Below, in pieces: positions 43,083-52,057 of a DNA stretch of 64,000 bases. The stretch comes from Salipaludibacillus daqingensis (GTDB taxonomy: Bacteria; Bacillota; Bacilli; Bacillales; Salisediminibacteriaceae), in NCBI RefSeq assembly GCF_029891575.1, contig NZ_JARZHF010000008.1:1-64000 (forward strand), given 5' to 3'. Each line of letters begins with the position of its first letter. The stretch's first letter is position 1. The notes under the pieces are model-generated. The model was not told the DNA's origin and ran no database searches. It saw only the letters and a program-made list of their open reading frames with translations. The translations under genes and the position numbers were made by a program.

Positions 43083-44801
43083 ATGAAAAAGAGCTTATGG
43101 TTGCTTCTTCTCGCATTAACACTGATTGTTGTGATGGCCGCATGTGGTGGAAACAATGATCCTAATGATGGAGAAGAAAATGTTGATGCTGCGAATAATG
43201 AGGATAATATGGATGAGAACAATGGTAATAACGAAAATGATGCGAATGACGAAAATGATGGAAATGATGACGCGGCAGCTGCCGGGGACCAAACTTTAAT
43301 TTTTGCAAGAGGTGGTGATTCTCAGAGTCTGGATTTTGCAAGCGTAACAGACGGTGAGAGTTCCCGTATTACTCTTCAAATTTATGAATCTCTTTTAAAA
43401 TTTAACGAAAATTCATTTGAAGTAGAGCCTAGTTTAGCTCATGACTGGGACATCAGTGATGATGATCTTACGTTTACTTTCTATTTAGAAGAAGGTGTAA
43501 CGTTCCATGATGGCACAGACTTTAATGCTGACGCTGTCAAAACAAACTTCGATCGCTGGTCTGACCCAGACAGTGAGTTTGCATTTGCTGATGATGGTTA
43601 TGCCTATACAACTTATGGTAACCAGTTCGGTGGTTTCAAAGGCGATGATAACCATATCATTGATGAAATCAACGTTATTGATGATCATGAAATCGAATTT
43701 GTATTAAATTATCCATCTGGTGCGTTCTTGCAAAATATCGCTATGAGCTATTTTGCTATGACATCCCCTGCTGCTTTAGAAGAGTATGGTAGTGATATCA
43801 ATGAAAATCCAGTTGGTACTGGTCCGTTCAAATTTGTTAGTTGGAATAAGGACGACCGCATTGTTTTAGATAAAAATGAAGACTACTGGCAGCCAGACTT
43901 ACCTAAGCTTGATCAAGTTATCTTCCAAGTTATCCCTGATAACTCTGCTCGTTTAACTGCACTTCGTTCAGGTGAGATTGACATTATGGATGGCTTGAAC
44001 CCTGATGACTATGAAATGATTCAAGAAGAGCCTGGATTACAACCGTTTGAACGTGAAACGAATAACATTGGTTACTTAGGCTTCAATACAGACAAAGCAC
44101 CTTTTGATGATCCACTAGTTCGTCAAGCAATGAATCACGCCGTCGATAAAGAAACGTTAATTTCTCTTTTATATGCTGATTTAGCTGTACCTGCTAAAAA
44201 CATACTTCCACCAGCATACCTTGGCTACAATGATGATATTGAACCATATGAATATGATCCTGAGCGAGCACAAGAGCTCCTTGAAGAAGCAGGGTATGCC
44301 GATGGGTTTGAATTTGATTTATGGGCTATGCCTGTTGCTCGCCCTTACATGCCAGATGCTGAACGTGCCGCAGAAGTATTACAAGCAAACTTTGCTGATA
44401 TTGGATTAGAGTCAAACATCGTTACGATGGAGTGGGCTACGTATTTAGAAGAGATTGAAACAGGAGTCCAAGATGTCTTTATGCTCGGTTGGTCTGGTAC
44501 GAACGGTGACCCAGATTATTTCTTAGGAAACCTTCTATCTACAGCTACCATTCCAAGTAGTAACCAAACGTTCTATTCAAATACTGAAGTAGATGATTTA
44601 TTAGAACAAGCAAGAAGTGTTGTTGATGAAGATGAGCGTGCAGCACTTTACGAAGAAGCGCTTGCTATTATTCACGAAGATGCTCCAATGATTAATTTGG
44701 TTCACTCTACTCCTGTTTTAGCGGGTAGTGACCGTGTGCAAAACTATGTACCTCACTTATCTACAAGTGAAGCGTTAACACACGTTGAATTATCAGAGTA
44801 A
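43083..44801 (+). CDS. oppA: Oligopeptide-binding lipoprotein of the ABC transporter (SBP family 5)
   Basis: A 572-residue extracellular substrate-binding protein. Signal peptide with lipobox VMAAC; Cys21 becomes the lipid anchor. Residues 22-70 form an extremely acidic Asn/Asp/Glu linker, typical of salt- or alkali-adapted Gram-positives. The mature domain has the family-5 pattern (EPSLAHDWDISDDDLTFTFY, NPVGTGPFKFVSWNKDDRIV). GGGGGAAAC precedes the ATG. Placed between the ATPases and permeases; an attenuator-like hairpin follows, which would let it be made in excess. Confidence 0.92.
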   Translation: MKKSLWLLLLALTLIVVMAACGGNNDPNDGEENVDAANNEDNMDENNGNNENDANDENDGNDDAAAAGDQTLIFARGGDSQSLDFASVTDGESSRITLQIYESLLKFNENSFEVEPSLAHDWDISDDDLTFTFYLEEGVTFHDGTDFNADAVKTNFDRWSDPDSEFAFADDGYAYTTYGNQFGGFKGDDNHIIDEINVIDDHEIEFVLNYPSGAFLQNIAMSYFAMTSPAALEEYGSDINENPVGTGPFKFVSWNKDDRIVLDKNEDYWQPDLPKLDQVIFQVIPDNSARLTALRSGEIDIMDGLNPDDYEMIQEEPGLQPFERETNNIGYLGFNTDKAPFDDPLVRQAMNHAVDKETLISLLYADLAVPAKNILPPAYLGYNDDIEPYEYDPERAQELLEEAGYADGFEFDLWAMPVARPYMPDAERAAEVLQANFADIGLESNIVTMEWATYLEEIETGVQDVFMLGWSGTNGDPDYFLGNLLSTATIPSSNQTFYSNTEVDDLLEQARSVVDEDERAALYEEALAIIHEDAPMINLVHSTPVLAGSDRVQNYVPHLSTSEALTHVELSE

Positions 44802-44839
44802 ATAAAGTATCATTTTGAAAATTAATTTTTGAAGAAATG

Positions 44840-44913
44840 TGAGGGCAGTGTTAGAGGCATTAAATTTGGAGACTATCTCACAAAATTGGCTCTCCTGCCC
44901 TCTTTTCTTTTTT
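44840..44913 (+). terminator. Attenuator/terminator between the binding protein and permease genes
   Basis: GAGGGCAG (44841-44848) pairs with CTGCCCTC (44895-44902), followed by TTTTCTTTTTT. It lies inside the operon, so probably only part of the transcripts continue into the permeases. Confidence 0.75.
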
Positions 44914-45000
44914 AATCGACATCTATTTTTATTTTTCAATTGGCTTATTGAACTTATTTTTTTGTTTTACATATGTTGATGGAAGTTAGAGGTGAACTCT

Positions 45001-46002
45001 ATGATTGCGTATACAGTCCGAAGATTACTCATGCTTATTCCCGTTTTGCTTGGAATGTCGATTGTAACTTTTTCAATCATTCATCTCATTCCAGGAAACC
45101 CTGCTCAAGTCATTCTAGGGGATCAAGCAACGGCTACTGCAGTAGCCAATTTAGAAGAACAATTGGGATTAAACGAACCGTTCTTCGTACAATATTTTCA
45201 TTATATGCTAGATCTTCTAAGGGGCGACCTAGGTACGTCACTTCGAACGAACTCGTCCATTTCCTCTGAAATCTGGCCTCATTTAGCAGCTACAATGGAA
45301 CTGACGATATTCGCAATGGTGTTTGCGATTATAGTCGGTGTTAATGCTGGGATTATCAGTGCTTGGAAACAAAATTCTTGGTTTGACTACTTTGCAATGA
45401 TCATTGCCCTGATTGGTGTTTCCATGCCTATCTTCTGGCTTGGTCTTATGCAACAATGGATTTTCGCACAAGAATTAGGTTGGCTTCCTGCATTTGGTAG
45501 AGGGAACCCTCGAGATCCCATCGAATCGATCACTAATTTTAATATACTAGATTCAATTATTAATGGCCGAACAGATCAACTATGGACTTCTTTTAAACAT
45601 CTTGTCTTACCCGGAATTGCTCTAGGTACGATTCCGATGGCTATCATCGCCAGAATGACGCGTTCAAGTATGCTTGAAGTGCTGCGCTCCGACTATATTC
45701 GAACTGTCGAAGCAAAAGGTTCTAGACCTATTTCCGTTATATACCGTCACGGTTTTAAAAATGCTGTCATTCCTGTTTTAACCGTTGTTGGTCTTCAAAC
45801 AGGGACATTGCTTGGTGGCGCCATATTAACAGAAACGATATTTAGTTGGCCAGGCATAGGACGTTATGTTTTTGAAGCGATTGGAAATCGTGATTACCCA
45901 GTTATCCAATCTGGTATTTTAGTTATTGCCTTTATGTTTGTCATCATTAATCTTGTTGTAGACCTTCTCTACAGTTACATCGATCCTCGGATTAAATACT
46001 AA
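45001..46002 (+). CDS. oppB: Oligopeptide/dipeptide ABC transporter permease (OppB/DppB type)
   Basis: A 333-residue permease with six predicted membrane helices, starting MIAYTVRRLLMLIPVLLGMS. The coupling-helix (EAA) loop reads EAKGSRPISVIYRHGFKNAV, which contacts the ATPases. GAGGTG six bases before the ATG at 45001 sets the start. The gap to oppC is 163 bases, larger than usual, with no clear terminator in it. Confidence 0.92.
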   Translation: MIAYTVRRLLMLIPVLLGMSIVTFSIIHLIPGNPAQVILGDQATATAVANLEEQLGLNEPFFVQYFHYMLDLLRGDLGTSLRTNSSISSEIWPHLAATMELTIFAMVFAIIVGVNAGIISAWKQNSWFDYFAMIIALIGVSMPIFWLGLMQQWIFAQELGWLPAFGRGNPRDPIESITNFNILDSIINGRTDQLWTSFKHLVLPGIALGTIPMAIIARMTRSSMLEVLRSDYIRTVEAKGSRPISVIYRHGFKNAVIPVLTVVGLQTGTLLGGAILTETIFSWPGIGRYVFEAIGNRDYPVIQSGILVIAFMFVIINLVVDLLYSYIDPRIKY

Positions 46003-46165
46003 ATTGAAAAGCATTAATGCCTTGAACAGATACTAAAAAAGATGGTCTCACTCTCGCCTTTGACAAGTCGTCGATTGAAGCTATCCTAATCGCTAGGCGT
46101 CTGAATCTAGCCATAATTAAAAAAACTCTAGACTTACTTCGCCACAAAAGGAGGGAAGGAAAATA

Positions 46166-47086
46166 ATGGAAACCGTAACTCCAACAAATAAAAAGCCAAT
46201 GCCAGGTCCTGAAAGAAATGAACCAGAAATGGAAAAAATAGAAGTCGTTTCTCCTTGGAAAGATGCTTATTGGCAGCTCAAAAAAAATAAATTAGCGATG
46301 GTTGGTATTTTCATCATTATCTTCTTTATCATTGTTGCGCTTATTGCACCTTTATTAACACCTTATGCTTTCAATACGATTAGTGCCGGAGATCGTCTTT
46401 CAAGTCCCTCTGCTGCTCACTGGTTTGGTACCGATGATTTAGGGCGCGATATTTTCACAAGAATTGTGTATGGTGCGAGGATTTCTTTAATGGTTGGATT
46501 CTTTGCTGTAACTGGCGCATTAGTCTTTGGTACATTTTTAGGGATTATAGCTGGATTTTTTGGGCGTTGGATTGATATGCTTATCTCTCGAATTTTTGAT
46601 ATCATGTTAGCCTTCCCAAGTATTTTATTAGCTATTGCCATCGTCGCTATTCTTGGCCCATCATTGCAAAATGCGTTAATTGCCATTGCGATTATAAATA
46701 TCCCTATTTTCGGACGGCTTGTCCGTTCTAAAGTTATCTCGATTAGGCAAGAAGAATATATCATGGCTGCAAAAGCACAAGGGATGAAAAATGGACGAAT
46801 TCTTTTTCACCATGTCCTACCAAACAGTTTAGCACCAATCATTGTTCAAGCTACACTCGGTTTCGGTGTCGCTATTTTAGAAGCGGCAGCATTAGGCTTC
46901 CTTGGGCTAGGTGCTCAAGCACCAACACCTGAGTGGGGAAAAATGCTATCTGACTCCCGTCAATTTATTCAAAGTGCACCATGGACCGTTCTATTCCCTG
47001 GTATTTCTATTATGCTTGTTGTCCTCGGTTTTAATATGATCGGTGATGGATTGCGTGATGCGCTTGACCCTAAGATGAAAAACTAA
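46166..47086 (+). CDS. oppC: Oligopeptide/dipeptide ABC transporter permease (OppC/DppC type)
   Basis: A 306-residue permease. The N-terminal cytoplasmic tail is longer and polar (TPTNKKPMPGPERNEPEMEK), followed by the OppC-type segment SPWKDAYWQLKKNKLAMVGI and six helices; periplasmic-side motif HWFGTDDLGRDIFTRIVYGA and coupling loop AAKAQGMKNGRILFHHVLPN are typical. AAGGAGGGAAGG precedes the ATG. It completes the transporter; the M29 aminopeptidase follows 85 bases on. Confidence 0.92.
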   Translation: METVTPTNKKPMPGPERNEPEMEKIEVVSPWKDAYWQLKKNKLAMVGIFIIIFFIIVALIAPLLTPYAFNTISAGDRLSSPSAAHWFGTDDLGRDIFTRIVYGARISLMVGFFAVTGALVFGTFLGIIAGFFGRWIDMLISRIFDIMLAFPSILLAIAIVAILGPSLQNALIAIAIINIPIFGRLVRSKVISIRQEEYIMAAKAQGMKNGRILFHHVLPNSLAPIIVQATLGFGVAILEAAALGFLGLGAQAPTPEWGKMLSDSRQFIQSAPWTVLFPGISIMLVVLGFNMIGDGLRDALDPKMKN

Positions 47087-47171
47087 ATCTCTCTTTCGCC
47101 TCCCGAAGTTTCAATATAGCATTAAAACTGTTAAAATAAGGAGGACATTTGATTTTGAAAGGGAGATGACT

Positions 47172-48404
47172 ATGCAAGGACTTGAACAAAAGATTGAAAA
47201 GTACGCGGAACTCGCTGTAACTATTGGCGTAAATATTCAAAAAGGACAAACTCTTGTTATCAATGCTCCACTCAGCTCAGCTGATTTCACTCGAAAAATT
47301 GCCAAGAAAGCCTATGAAGCTGGTGCAAAAAATGTTCATGTGGAATGGAACGATGATGATTTAAACCGTCTTCGTTACGATATGGCTCCTCTTGAGACTT
47401 TCAAAGAATTTCCTGAATGGAAAGCAAAAGGTTTTGAAAAATTGGCTGAAGACGGTGCCGCTTTCATGACCATTAAAGCAACGGACCCAGATTTGCTTAA
47501 AGGCGTGGACAGCGAAAAAATCGCAGCAGCTAACAAAGCCCAAGGGCAAGCGATGGATACATTCCGAAGTTACATCCAATCTGATAAAGTAAGTTGGCTT
47601 GTCATTTCAGCACCTGCGAAAGCTTGGGCTTCTAAAGTATTCCCAGATGATTCGGAAGAAGAGCAAGAAGAAAAATTATGGGAAGCGATGTTTGAAGCCG
47701 TTCGTATTAACACGGATGATCCAATAGCTGAATGGAAGCAGCACGACAAAAATTTGCAAACAAAAGCTCAATACTTAACCGACAAAGGTTATAAAAAGCT
47801 TATTTATACAGCTCCAGGAACAGATCTTGAAATTGAACTTCCTGATAACCACATCTGGCTAGGTGGCGGTGGCCCGAGTCAAGACGGCGTTCACTTCGTT
47901 GCTAACATGCCTACAGAAGAAGTGTTTACTGCACCGAAAGCTGATGGTGTGAATGGAACCGTTTCTAATACGAAACCACTTAACTATGGTGGTAACACGA
48001 TTGACAATTTTACGTTAACGTTTAAAGACGGTAAAGTAGTGGACTTCCAAGCCAAAGAAGGCGAAGAAACGTTAAAACACTTGCTTGATACAGATGAAGG
48101 TGCCAAACGTCTTGGAGAAGTAGCACTTGTGCCTCACAGCTCACCAATTTCGCAATCTGGTATTCTTTTCTATAACACATTATATGACGAGAATGCTTCT
48201 AACCACATCGCGTTAGGAAGTGCCTACTCCACATGTGTGAAAGATGGCGCTCAAATGTCAACGAACCAATTGAAAGAAGCGGGCTTAAATACAAGTATAA
48301 CGCACGTTGACTTCATGATAGGTTCTGGAGAAATGAATATTGAAGGAGAACTAGCTGACGGAACAAAAGAACCTGTCTTTAAAAACGGTGAATGGGCTGT
48401 CTAA
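47172..48404 (+). CDS. ampS: M29-family aminopeptidase (AmpS/PepS-type)
   Basis: A 410-residue metallo-aminopeptidase. The start region QKIEKYAELAVTIGVNIQKG is the M29 hallmark, the C-terminal half carries metal ligands in LGEVALVPHSSPIS, NHIALGSAY and THVDFMIGSGEMNI. It frees N-terminal residues from peptides in the cytosol. GGGAG six bases before the ATG at 47172 favours this over the ATG at 47166. Placed at the end of the opp operon, it probably digests imported peptides. B. subtilis AmpS has the same length. Confidence 0.93.
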   Translation: MQGLEQKIEKYAELAVTIGVNIQKGQTLVINAPLSSADFTRKIAKKAYEAGAKNVHVEWNDDDLNRLRYDMAPLETFKEFPEWKAKGFEKLAEDGAAFMTIKATDPDLLKGVDSEKIAAANKAQGQAMDTFRSYIQSDKVSWLVISAPAKAWASKVFPDDSEEEQEEKLWEAMFEAVRINTDDPIAEWKQHDKNLQTKAQYLTDKGYKKLIYTAPGTDLEIELPDNHIWLGGGGPSQDGVHFVANMPTEEVFTAPKADGVNGTVSNTKPLNYGGNTIDNFTLTFKDGKVVDFQAKEGEETLKHLLDTDEGAKRLGEVALVPHSSPISQSGILFYNTLYDENASNHIALGSAYSTCVKDGAQMSTNQLKEAGLNTSITHVDFMIGSGEMNIEGELADGTKEPVFKNGEWAV

Positions 48405-48427
48405 GTGAGGTTTAGCTTTCTCTAATG

Positions 48428-48467
48428 AAACCGATCGGGTAGTAAATACTGCTTGATCGGTTTTTTT
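48428..48467 (+). terminator. Terminator at the end of the opp-ampS operon
   Basis: AAACCGATC / GATCGGTTT, with a further small inner pairing, followed by seven Ts. Confidence 0.9.
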
Positions 48468-48503
48468 GAACTGTTAAACTCTAGCAACCTTTCTCCCCCC
48501 AAC

Positions 48504-48527
48504 ATTATGCATTAAACTATGCATAAT
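48504..48527. promoter_or_regulatory. Perfect 9-bp inverted repeat upstream of the YjiH-type gene
   Basis: ATTATGCAT / ATGCATAAT, 6-base spacer, no T run after it. It lies in the 458-base AT-rich gap 48405-48862 and could be an operator. The rest of the gap shows no other recognisable element. Confidence 0.4.
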
Positions 48528-48862
48528 ATCCTCTTCTTGAAAACTAGACATATTCATCATTACCCTTTATTTAAAAGCCTTCTTTCCCTTGATTTTAATT
48601 TAAATCATCCTGTGGTTTTTTACCGTGGAGTTATATCACTATTAGATTATTTCCAGTCATTTCACGATGATAGATTAGAATAAATATTCGAAATTACTGT
48701 TGATTTATTCAATAATATAAATTAAAATTAATTTTGTTGAATAATTATAACCATTATTATGTTTGTTTTGAGACCTATCATATAAGGTCTACGTTTGTTA
48801 ATATAGCTATTTTTGCAAAATTTAAATTATTATACAATAAATATTCTATGAGGTGAAAAGTT

Positions 48863-50236
48863 ATGTCCGAACAAGATAAAACTCAACTGTCGCCAGCATC
48901 TACTTGGAAGTTTCTTATCCCTTCCATCATTGGTGTAGGGTTATTTATGACGCCCGTCCCAACGGAAGAGGGCTTTACCATACCGGTAGCTTTGCTTTCA
49001 AGTGCATTGCAAGGATTGCTCGATAATGCTCTCCCTGCAATTATGACTGTTATCATTATCCTTAGTTTTTTAGGCTCTCTTATCCATAAAGGTTTCCGTC
49101 CTCAAATAATGGACGAAAAACCCTTTTTGCGAAATCTATTTGATGTTTCCTTGTTTTGGTTCATCGTAAGATTCGTGGCCGTCATTCTGGCTGTCATGAC
49201 ATTGTTTGAATTAGGTCCGGAGGCTATTCACTCCGCTGATACAGGTGGCCTACTGCTAAGTGATCTATTACCATTACTATTTGCTATTTTCCTATTTGCA
49301 GGATTGTTTCTACCTTTGTTGTTAAACTTCGGTTTACTAGAGTTTTTTGGTAGCTTACTAACGAAAGTCATGCGCCCACTCTTCACGTTACCAGGACGTT
49401 CATCAATCGACTCCTTAACATCTTGGCTTGGTGATGGAACCATTGGTGTTGTTCTAACAAACAAGCAGTACGAAGAGGGATTTTATTCAAAGCGTGAGGC
49501 AGCAGTTATTGGTACAACGTTCTCCGTTGTTTCGATTACGTTCTCCCTCGTTGTCATACAACAAGTCGGTTTAGAAGAAATGTTTGTTCCTTTTTATGGT
49601 ACTGTCATTCTAGCTGGTGTCGTGGCAGCTTTGATTATGCCGCGGATTCCACCACTTTCTCGAAAGTCTGATGAATACGCTCGTGGGCAAAAAAATCAGC
49701 TAGATGAATCATTACCAGAGTCTTATTCAAAGCAATCGTTTGGTATTGTTAAATTTGGTTTTGATAAAGCGAAACAGCGTGCTGACCAAAATACAACAGT
49801 AGGAAAGTTCTTTAAAGATGGCGGAAAAAATGTGTTGGACATGTGGCTTGGAGTCGCACCGGTTGTTATGGCCTTTGGTACGATTGCCGTTATCATTGCA
49901 GAAAATACACCAGTATTCACTTGGCTTGGAATGCCGTTCGTCCCACTTCTTGAGTTAATGCAAGTTCCTGAAGCTGCTACAGCATCGGAGACAATCATCG
50001 TTGGATTTGCCGATATGTTCCTGCCAGCTATTTTCGCTAGCGGTATTGAGAGCGAGATGACACGGTTTATCATTGCTTGTCTATCCGTGTCCCAGCTTAT
50101 TTACTTATCCGAAGTTGGTGGCGTATTGTTAGGTTCAAAAATTCCGATTAACTTCCGAGATCTATTTATTATTTTCATTGAGCGAACACTGATTACACTA
50201 CCAATTATCGTTCTTATTGCTCATATTATCTTTTAA
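48863..50236 (+). CDS. YjiH family membrane protein (nucleoside-recognition/Gate domain)
   Basis: A 457-residue integral membrane protein with about 10-12 predicted helices. The DSLTSWLGDGTIGVVLTNKQ and EREAAVIG-like (SKREAAVIGTTFSVVS) segments belong to the Gate/nucleoside-recognition superfamily that includes YjiH and spore-maturation proteins. Transport is suspected for the family but the substrate is unknown. GAGGTGAAAAG precedes the ATG. Single-gene unit with its own terminator; the large gap upstream suggests its own promoter. Confidence 0.85.
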   Translation: MSEQDKTQLSPASTWKFLIPSIIGVGLFMTPVPTEEGFTIPVALLSSALQGLLDNALPAIMTVIIILSFLGSLIHKGFRPQIMDEKPFLRNLFDVSLFWFIVRFVAVILAVMTLFELGPEAIHSADTGGLLLSDLLPLLFAIFLFAGLFLPLLLNFGLLEFFGSLLTKVMRPLFTLPGRSSIDSLTSWLGDGTIGVVLTNKQYEEGFYSKREAAVIGTTFSVVSITFSLVVIQQVGLEEMFVPFYGTVILAGVVAALIMPRIPPLSRKSDEYARGQKNQLDESLPESYSKQSFGIVKFGFDKAKQRADQNTTVGKFFKDGGKNVLDMWLGVAPVVMAFGTIAVIIAENTPVFTWLGMPFVPLLELMQVPEAATASETIIVGFADMFLPAIFASGIESEMTRFIIACLSVSQLIYLSEVGGVLLGSKIPINFRDLFIIFIERTLITLPIIVLIAHIIF

Positions 50237-50240
50237 TGAC

Positions 50241-50280
50241 AAAACACTGCTTTGGGTGAAAATCCAAAGCAGTGTTTTAT
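50241..50280 (+). terminator. Terminator after the YjiH-type gene
   Basis: AAAACACTGCTTTGG / CCAAAGCAGTGTTTT with an 8-base loop. Confidence 0.95.
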
Positions 50281-50296
50281 TTGATTTCGTTTGAAG

Positions 50297-50805
50297 CTTG
50301 TGACCGTCTTTATCGAAATTCGCTCGCTTTGGTCACATGACGCTCTCTCTTGTGACCGTCTTTCTTCAAAATCAACTCGCTACGGTCACAAGACGCTCTC
50401 TCTTGTGACCCTCTCACCCCAAAATCCGCTCACAACGGTCACAAGCGCCCTCCTCTTGTGACCCTCTCACCCCAAAATCCGCTCACAACGGTCACAAGCG
50501 CCCTCCTCTTGTGACCCTCTCACCCCAAAATCCGCTCACAACGGTCACAAGCGCCCTCCTCTTGTGACCCTCTCACCCCAAAATCCGCTCACAACGGTCA
50601 CAAGCGCCCTCCTCTTGTGACCCTCTCACCCCAAAATCCGCTCACAACGTTCACAAGCGCCCTCCTCTTGTGACCCTCTCACCCCAAAATCCGCTCACAA
50701 CGGTCACAAGCGCCCTCCTCTTGTGACCCTCTCACCCCAAAATCCGCTCACAACGTTCACATGACGTCCTCTCTTATGACCGTCTTTCTTCAAAATCAAA
50801 CTCAT
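50297..50805. repeat. 53-bp tandem repeat array, ten units, mostly near-identical
   Basis: CTTGTGACC starts at 50297, 50349, 50402, 50455, 50508, 50561, 50614, 50667 and 50720, with a variant CTTATGACC at 50773; steps are 53 except the first (52). Units 3-9 share the core CTCACCCCAAAATCCGCTCA and differ at only one or two positions (GGTCACAAG or GTTCACAAG). Each unit has a 9-bp inverted repeat CTTGTGACC / GGTCACAAG around a 26-base loop and a 9-base linker. Edge units resemble the B type of the array at 20117. Confidence 0.95.
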
Positions 50806-50880
50806 TCGTTATAATAGAACGTCATTTCTACATTTTTTATAGCGCGTATTGTAAAATGAAATGAAAGAGGTGAATCATTC

Positions 50881-51600
50881 ATGGCAATAGATAAGCAATC
50901 TTTAAGAGAAAAGATTTGGGACAAGATGATGGAAGAAAAAGTAGGCCGGTTTCCGTTTCCTTTGAAAGGACGAATTCCAAATTTTAAGCATGCGGAAAAA
51001 GCGGCTAGTTTTGTTTTTGAAATGGAAGAATACAAAGACGCTTCTGTTGTCAAAGTTAATCCAGATTCTCCCCAACTACCTATACGTGCACAAGTAATTA
51101 AAGATGGAAAAACACTTCTCGTTCCAACCCCGCGATTAACGGACGGATTTATTCAGGTTTTACCTGAAGATGTTCCTACTGGCGAGGAAAAAAAAGCAGC
51201 TAGTTTGAAAAATATTCATCATTATGGTCACGTCATTCCATTAAAAGATTTGCCTACAGTCGACTTGCTTTTTGCTGGCTCTGTTGCTGTCCATCCAGAC
51301 GGAAGACGAATTGGGAAGGGCGAAGGTTATGCAGACCGAGAATATGCTATCTTGCGTGAATTAGGAAATCCTCCGATGCCAGTCATTGGCACGGTTCACT
51401 CGGTTCAAGTCGTGAACGATGATTTCCATACAGACGACTACGATTTAACGTTGGATTATGTTGTTACAGAAAAGGGAGTTATTGAAACTGGTGCAGGAGA
51501 TAAAAAACCATCAGGTATTCAATGGGAATTGGTTACCGATGAAGAACGGACGAAGATGCCTGTGCTCGAAGAAATTTGGCAATTAACGAACAAAAAATAA
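50881..51600 (+). CDS. 5-formyltetrahydrofolate cyclo-ligase-like protein (MTHFS/MTHFSD type)
   Basis: A 239-residue protein. Seen: SLREKIWDKMMEE at the start and, near the middle, VAVHPDGRRIGKGEGYADRE, which corresponds to the GKGGGYYDR motif of 5-formyl-THF cyclo-ligase but with GEGYAD as in the MTHFSD-like branch. It is also longer than the usual ~190 residues. A true cyclo-ligase activity is therefore doubtful; a related nucleotide- or folate-binding role is possible. GAGGTG precedes the ATG. It lies directly after the repeat array. Confidence 0.8.
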   Translation: MAIDKQSLREKIWDKMMEEKVGRFPFPLKGRIPNFKHAEKAASFVFEMEEYKDASVVKVNPDSPQLPIRAQVIKDGKTLLVPTPRLTDGFIQVLPEDVPTGEEKKAASLKNIHHYGHVIPLKDLPTVDLLFAGSVAVHPDGRRIGKGEGYADREYAILRELGNPPMPVIGTVHSVQVVNDDFHTDDYDLTLDYVVTEKGVIETGAGDKKPSGIQWELVTDEERTKMPVLEEIWQLTNKK

Positions 51601-51605
51601 ACGTC

Positions 51606-51644
51606 AAAAAGGGAGACTACCCACTGATTGGTAGCCTCCCTTTT
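51606..51644. terminator. Bidirectional terminator between the folate-ligase-like gene and ridA
   Basis: AAAAGGGAG.CTACC / GGTAG.CTCCCTTTT with one internal mismatch. Confidence 0.9.
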
Positions 51645-51660
51645 GATTGAATAGATGCAA

Positions 51661-52041
51661 CTAACCTTTTTTCGCGATGACTTCTACTTCGACTAAAGCA
51701 CCTTTTGGCATTTTTGCTACTTCTACTGCGCTTCTTGCTGGATATGGTTCTTCGAAATACGAGGCATAGATTTCATTGACCGTTACGAAGTCCTCCATGT
51801 TTTGCATGAAAATCATCGATTTAATGACATCGTTCATATCGCAGTCTGCTGCAGCTAATACCGCTTTGACATTTTTCATCACTTGGTGAGCTTGGCTCTC
51901 TAAGCCATCGACCATTTCTCCACTCGACGGGTCTAGTCCAATTTGACCAGATGTGTAAACGATGTCCCCTGTTTTTACCGCTTGTGAGTATGGTCCAATT
52001 GCTGATGGCGCCTCATTTGTTTGGATCGGTTGTTTTTTCAT
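51661..52041 (-). CDS. ridA: RidA family enamine/imine deaminase
   Basis: A 126-residue protein of the RidA/YjgF family that clears reactive enamines made by PLP enzymes such as threonine dehydratase. Family marks: APSAIGPYSQAVKTGDIVYT, SGQIG, and PARSAVEVAKMPKGALVEVE with the Arg that binds the substrate carboxylate. AAAGGATG six bases before the ATG at 52041 favours this start over 52050. It ends the pxpC transcript (16-base gap), so the two are co-transcribed. Confidence 0.93.
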   Translation of the reverse strand: MKKQPIQTNEAPSAIGPYSQAVKTGDIVYTSGQIGLDPSSGEMVDGLESQAHQVMKNVKAVLAAADCDMNDVIKSMIFMQNMEDFVTVNEIYASYFEEPYPARSAVEVAKMPKGALVEVEVIAKKG

Positions 52042-52057
52042 TTCTATCATCCTTTCG

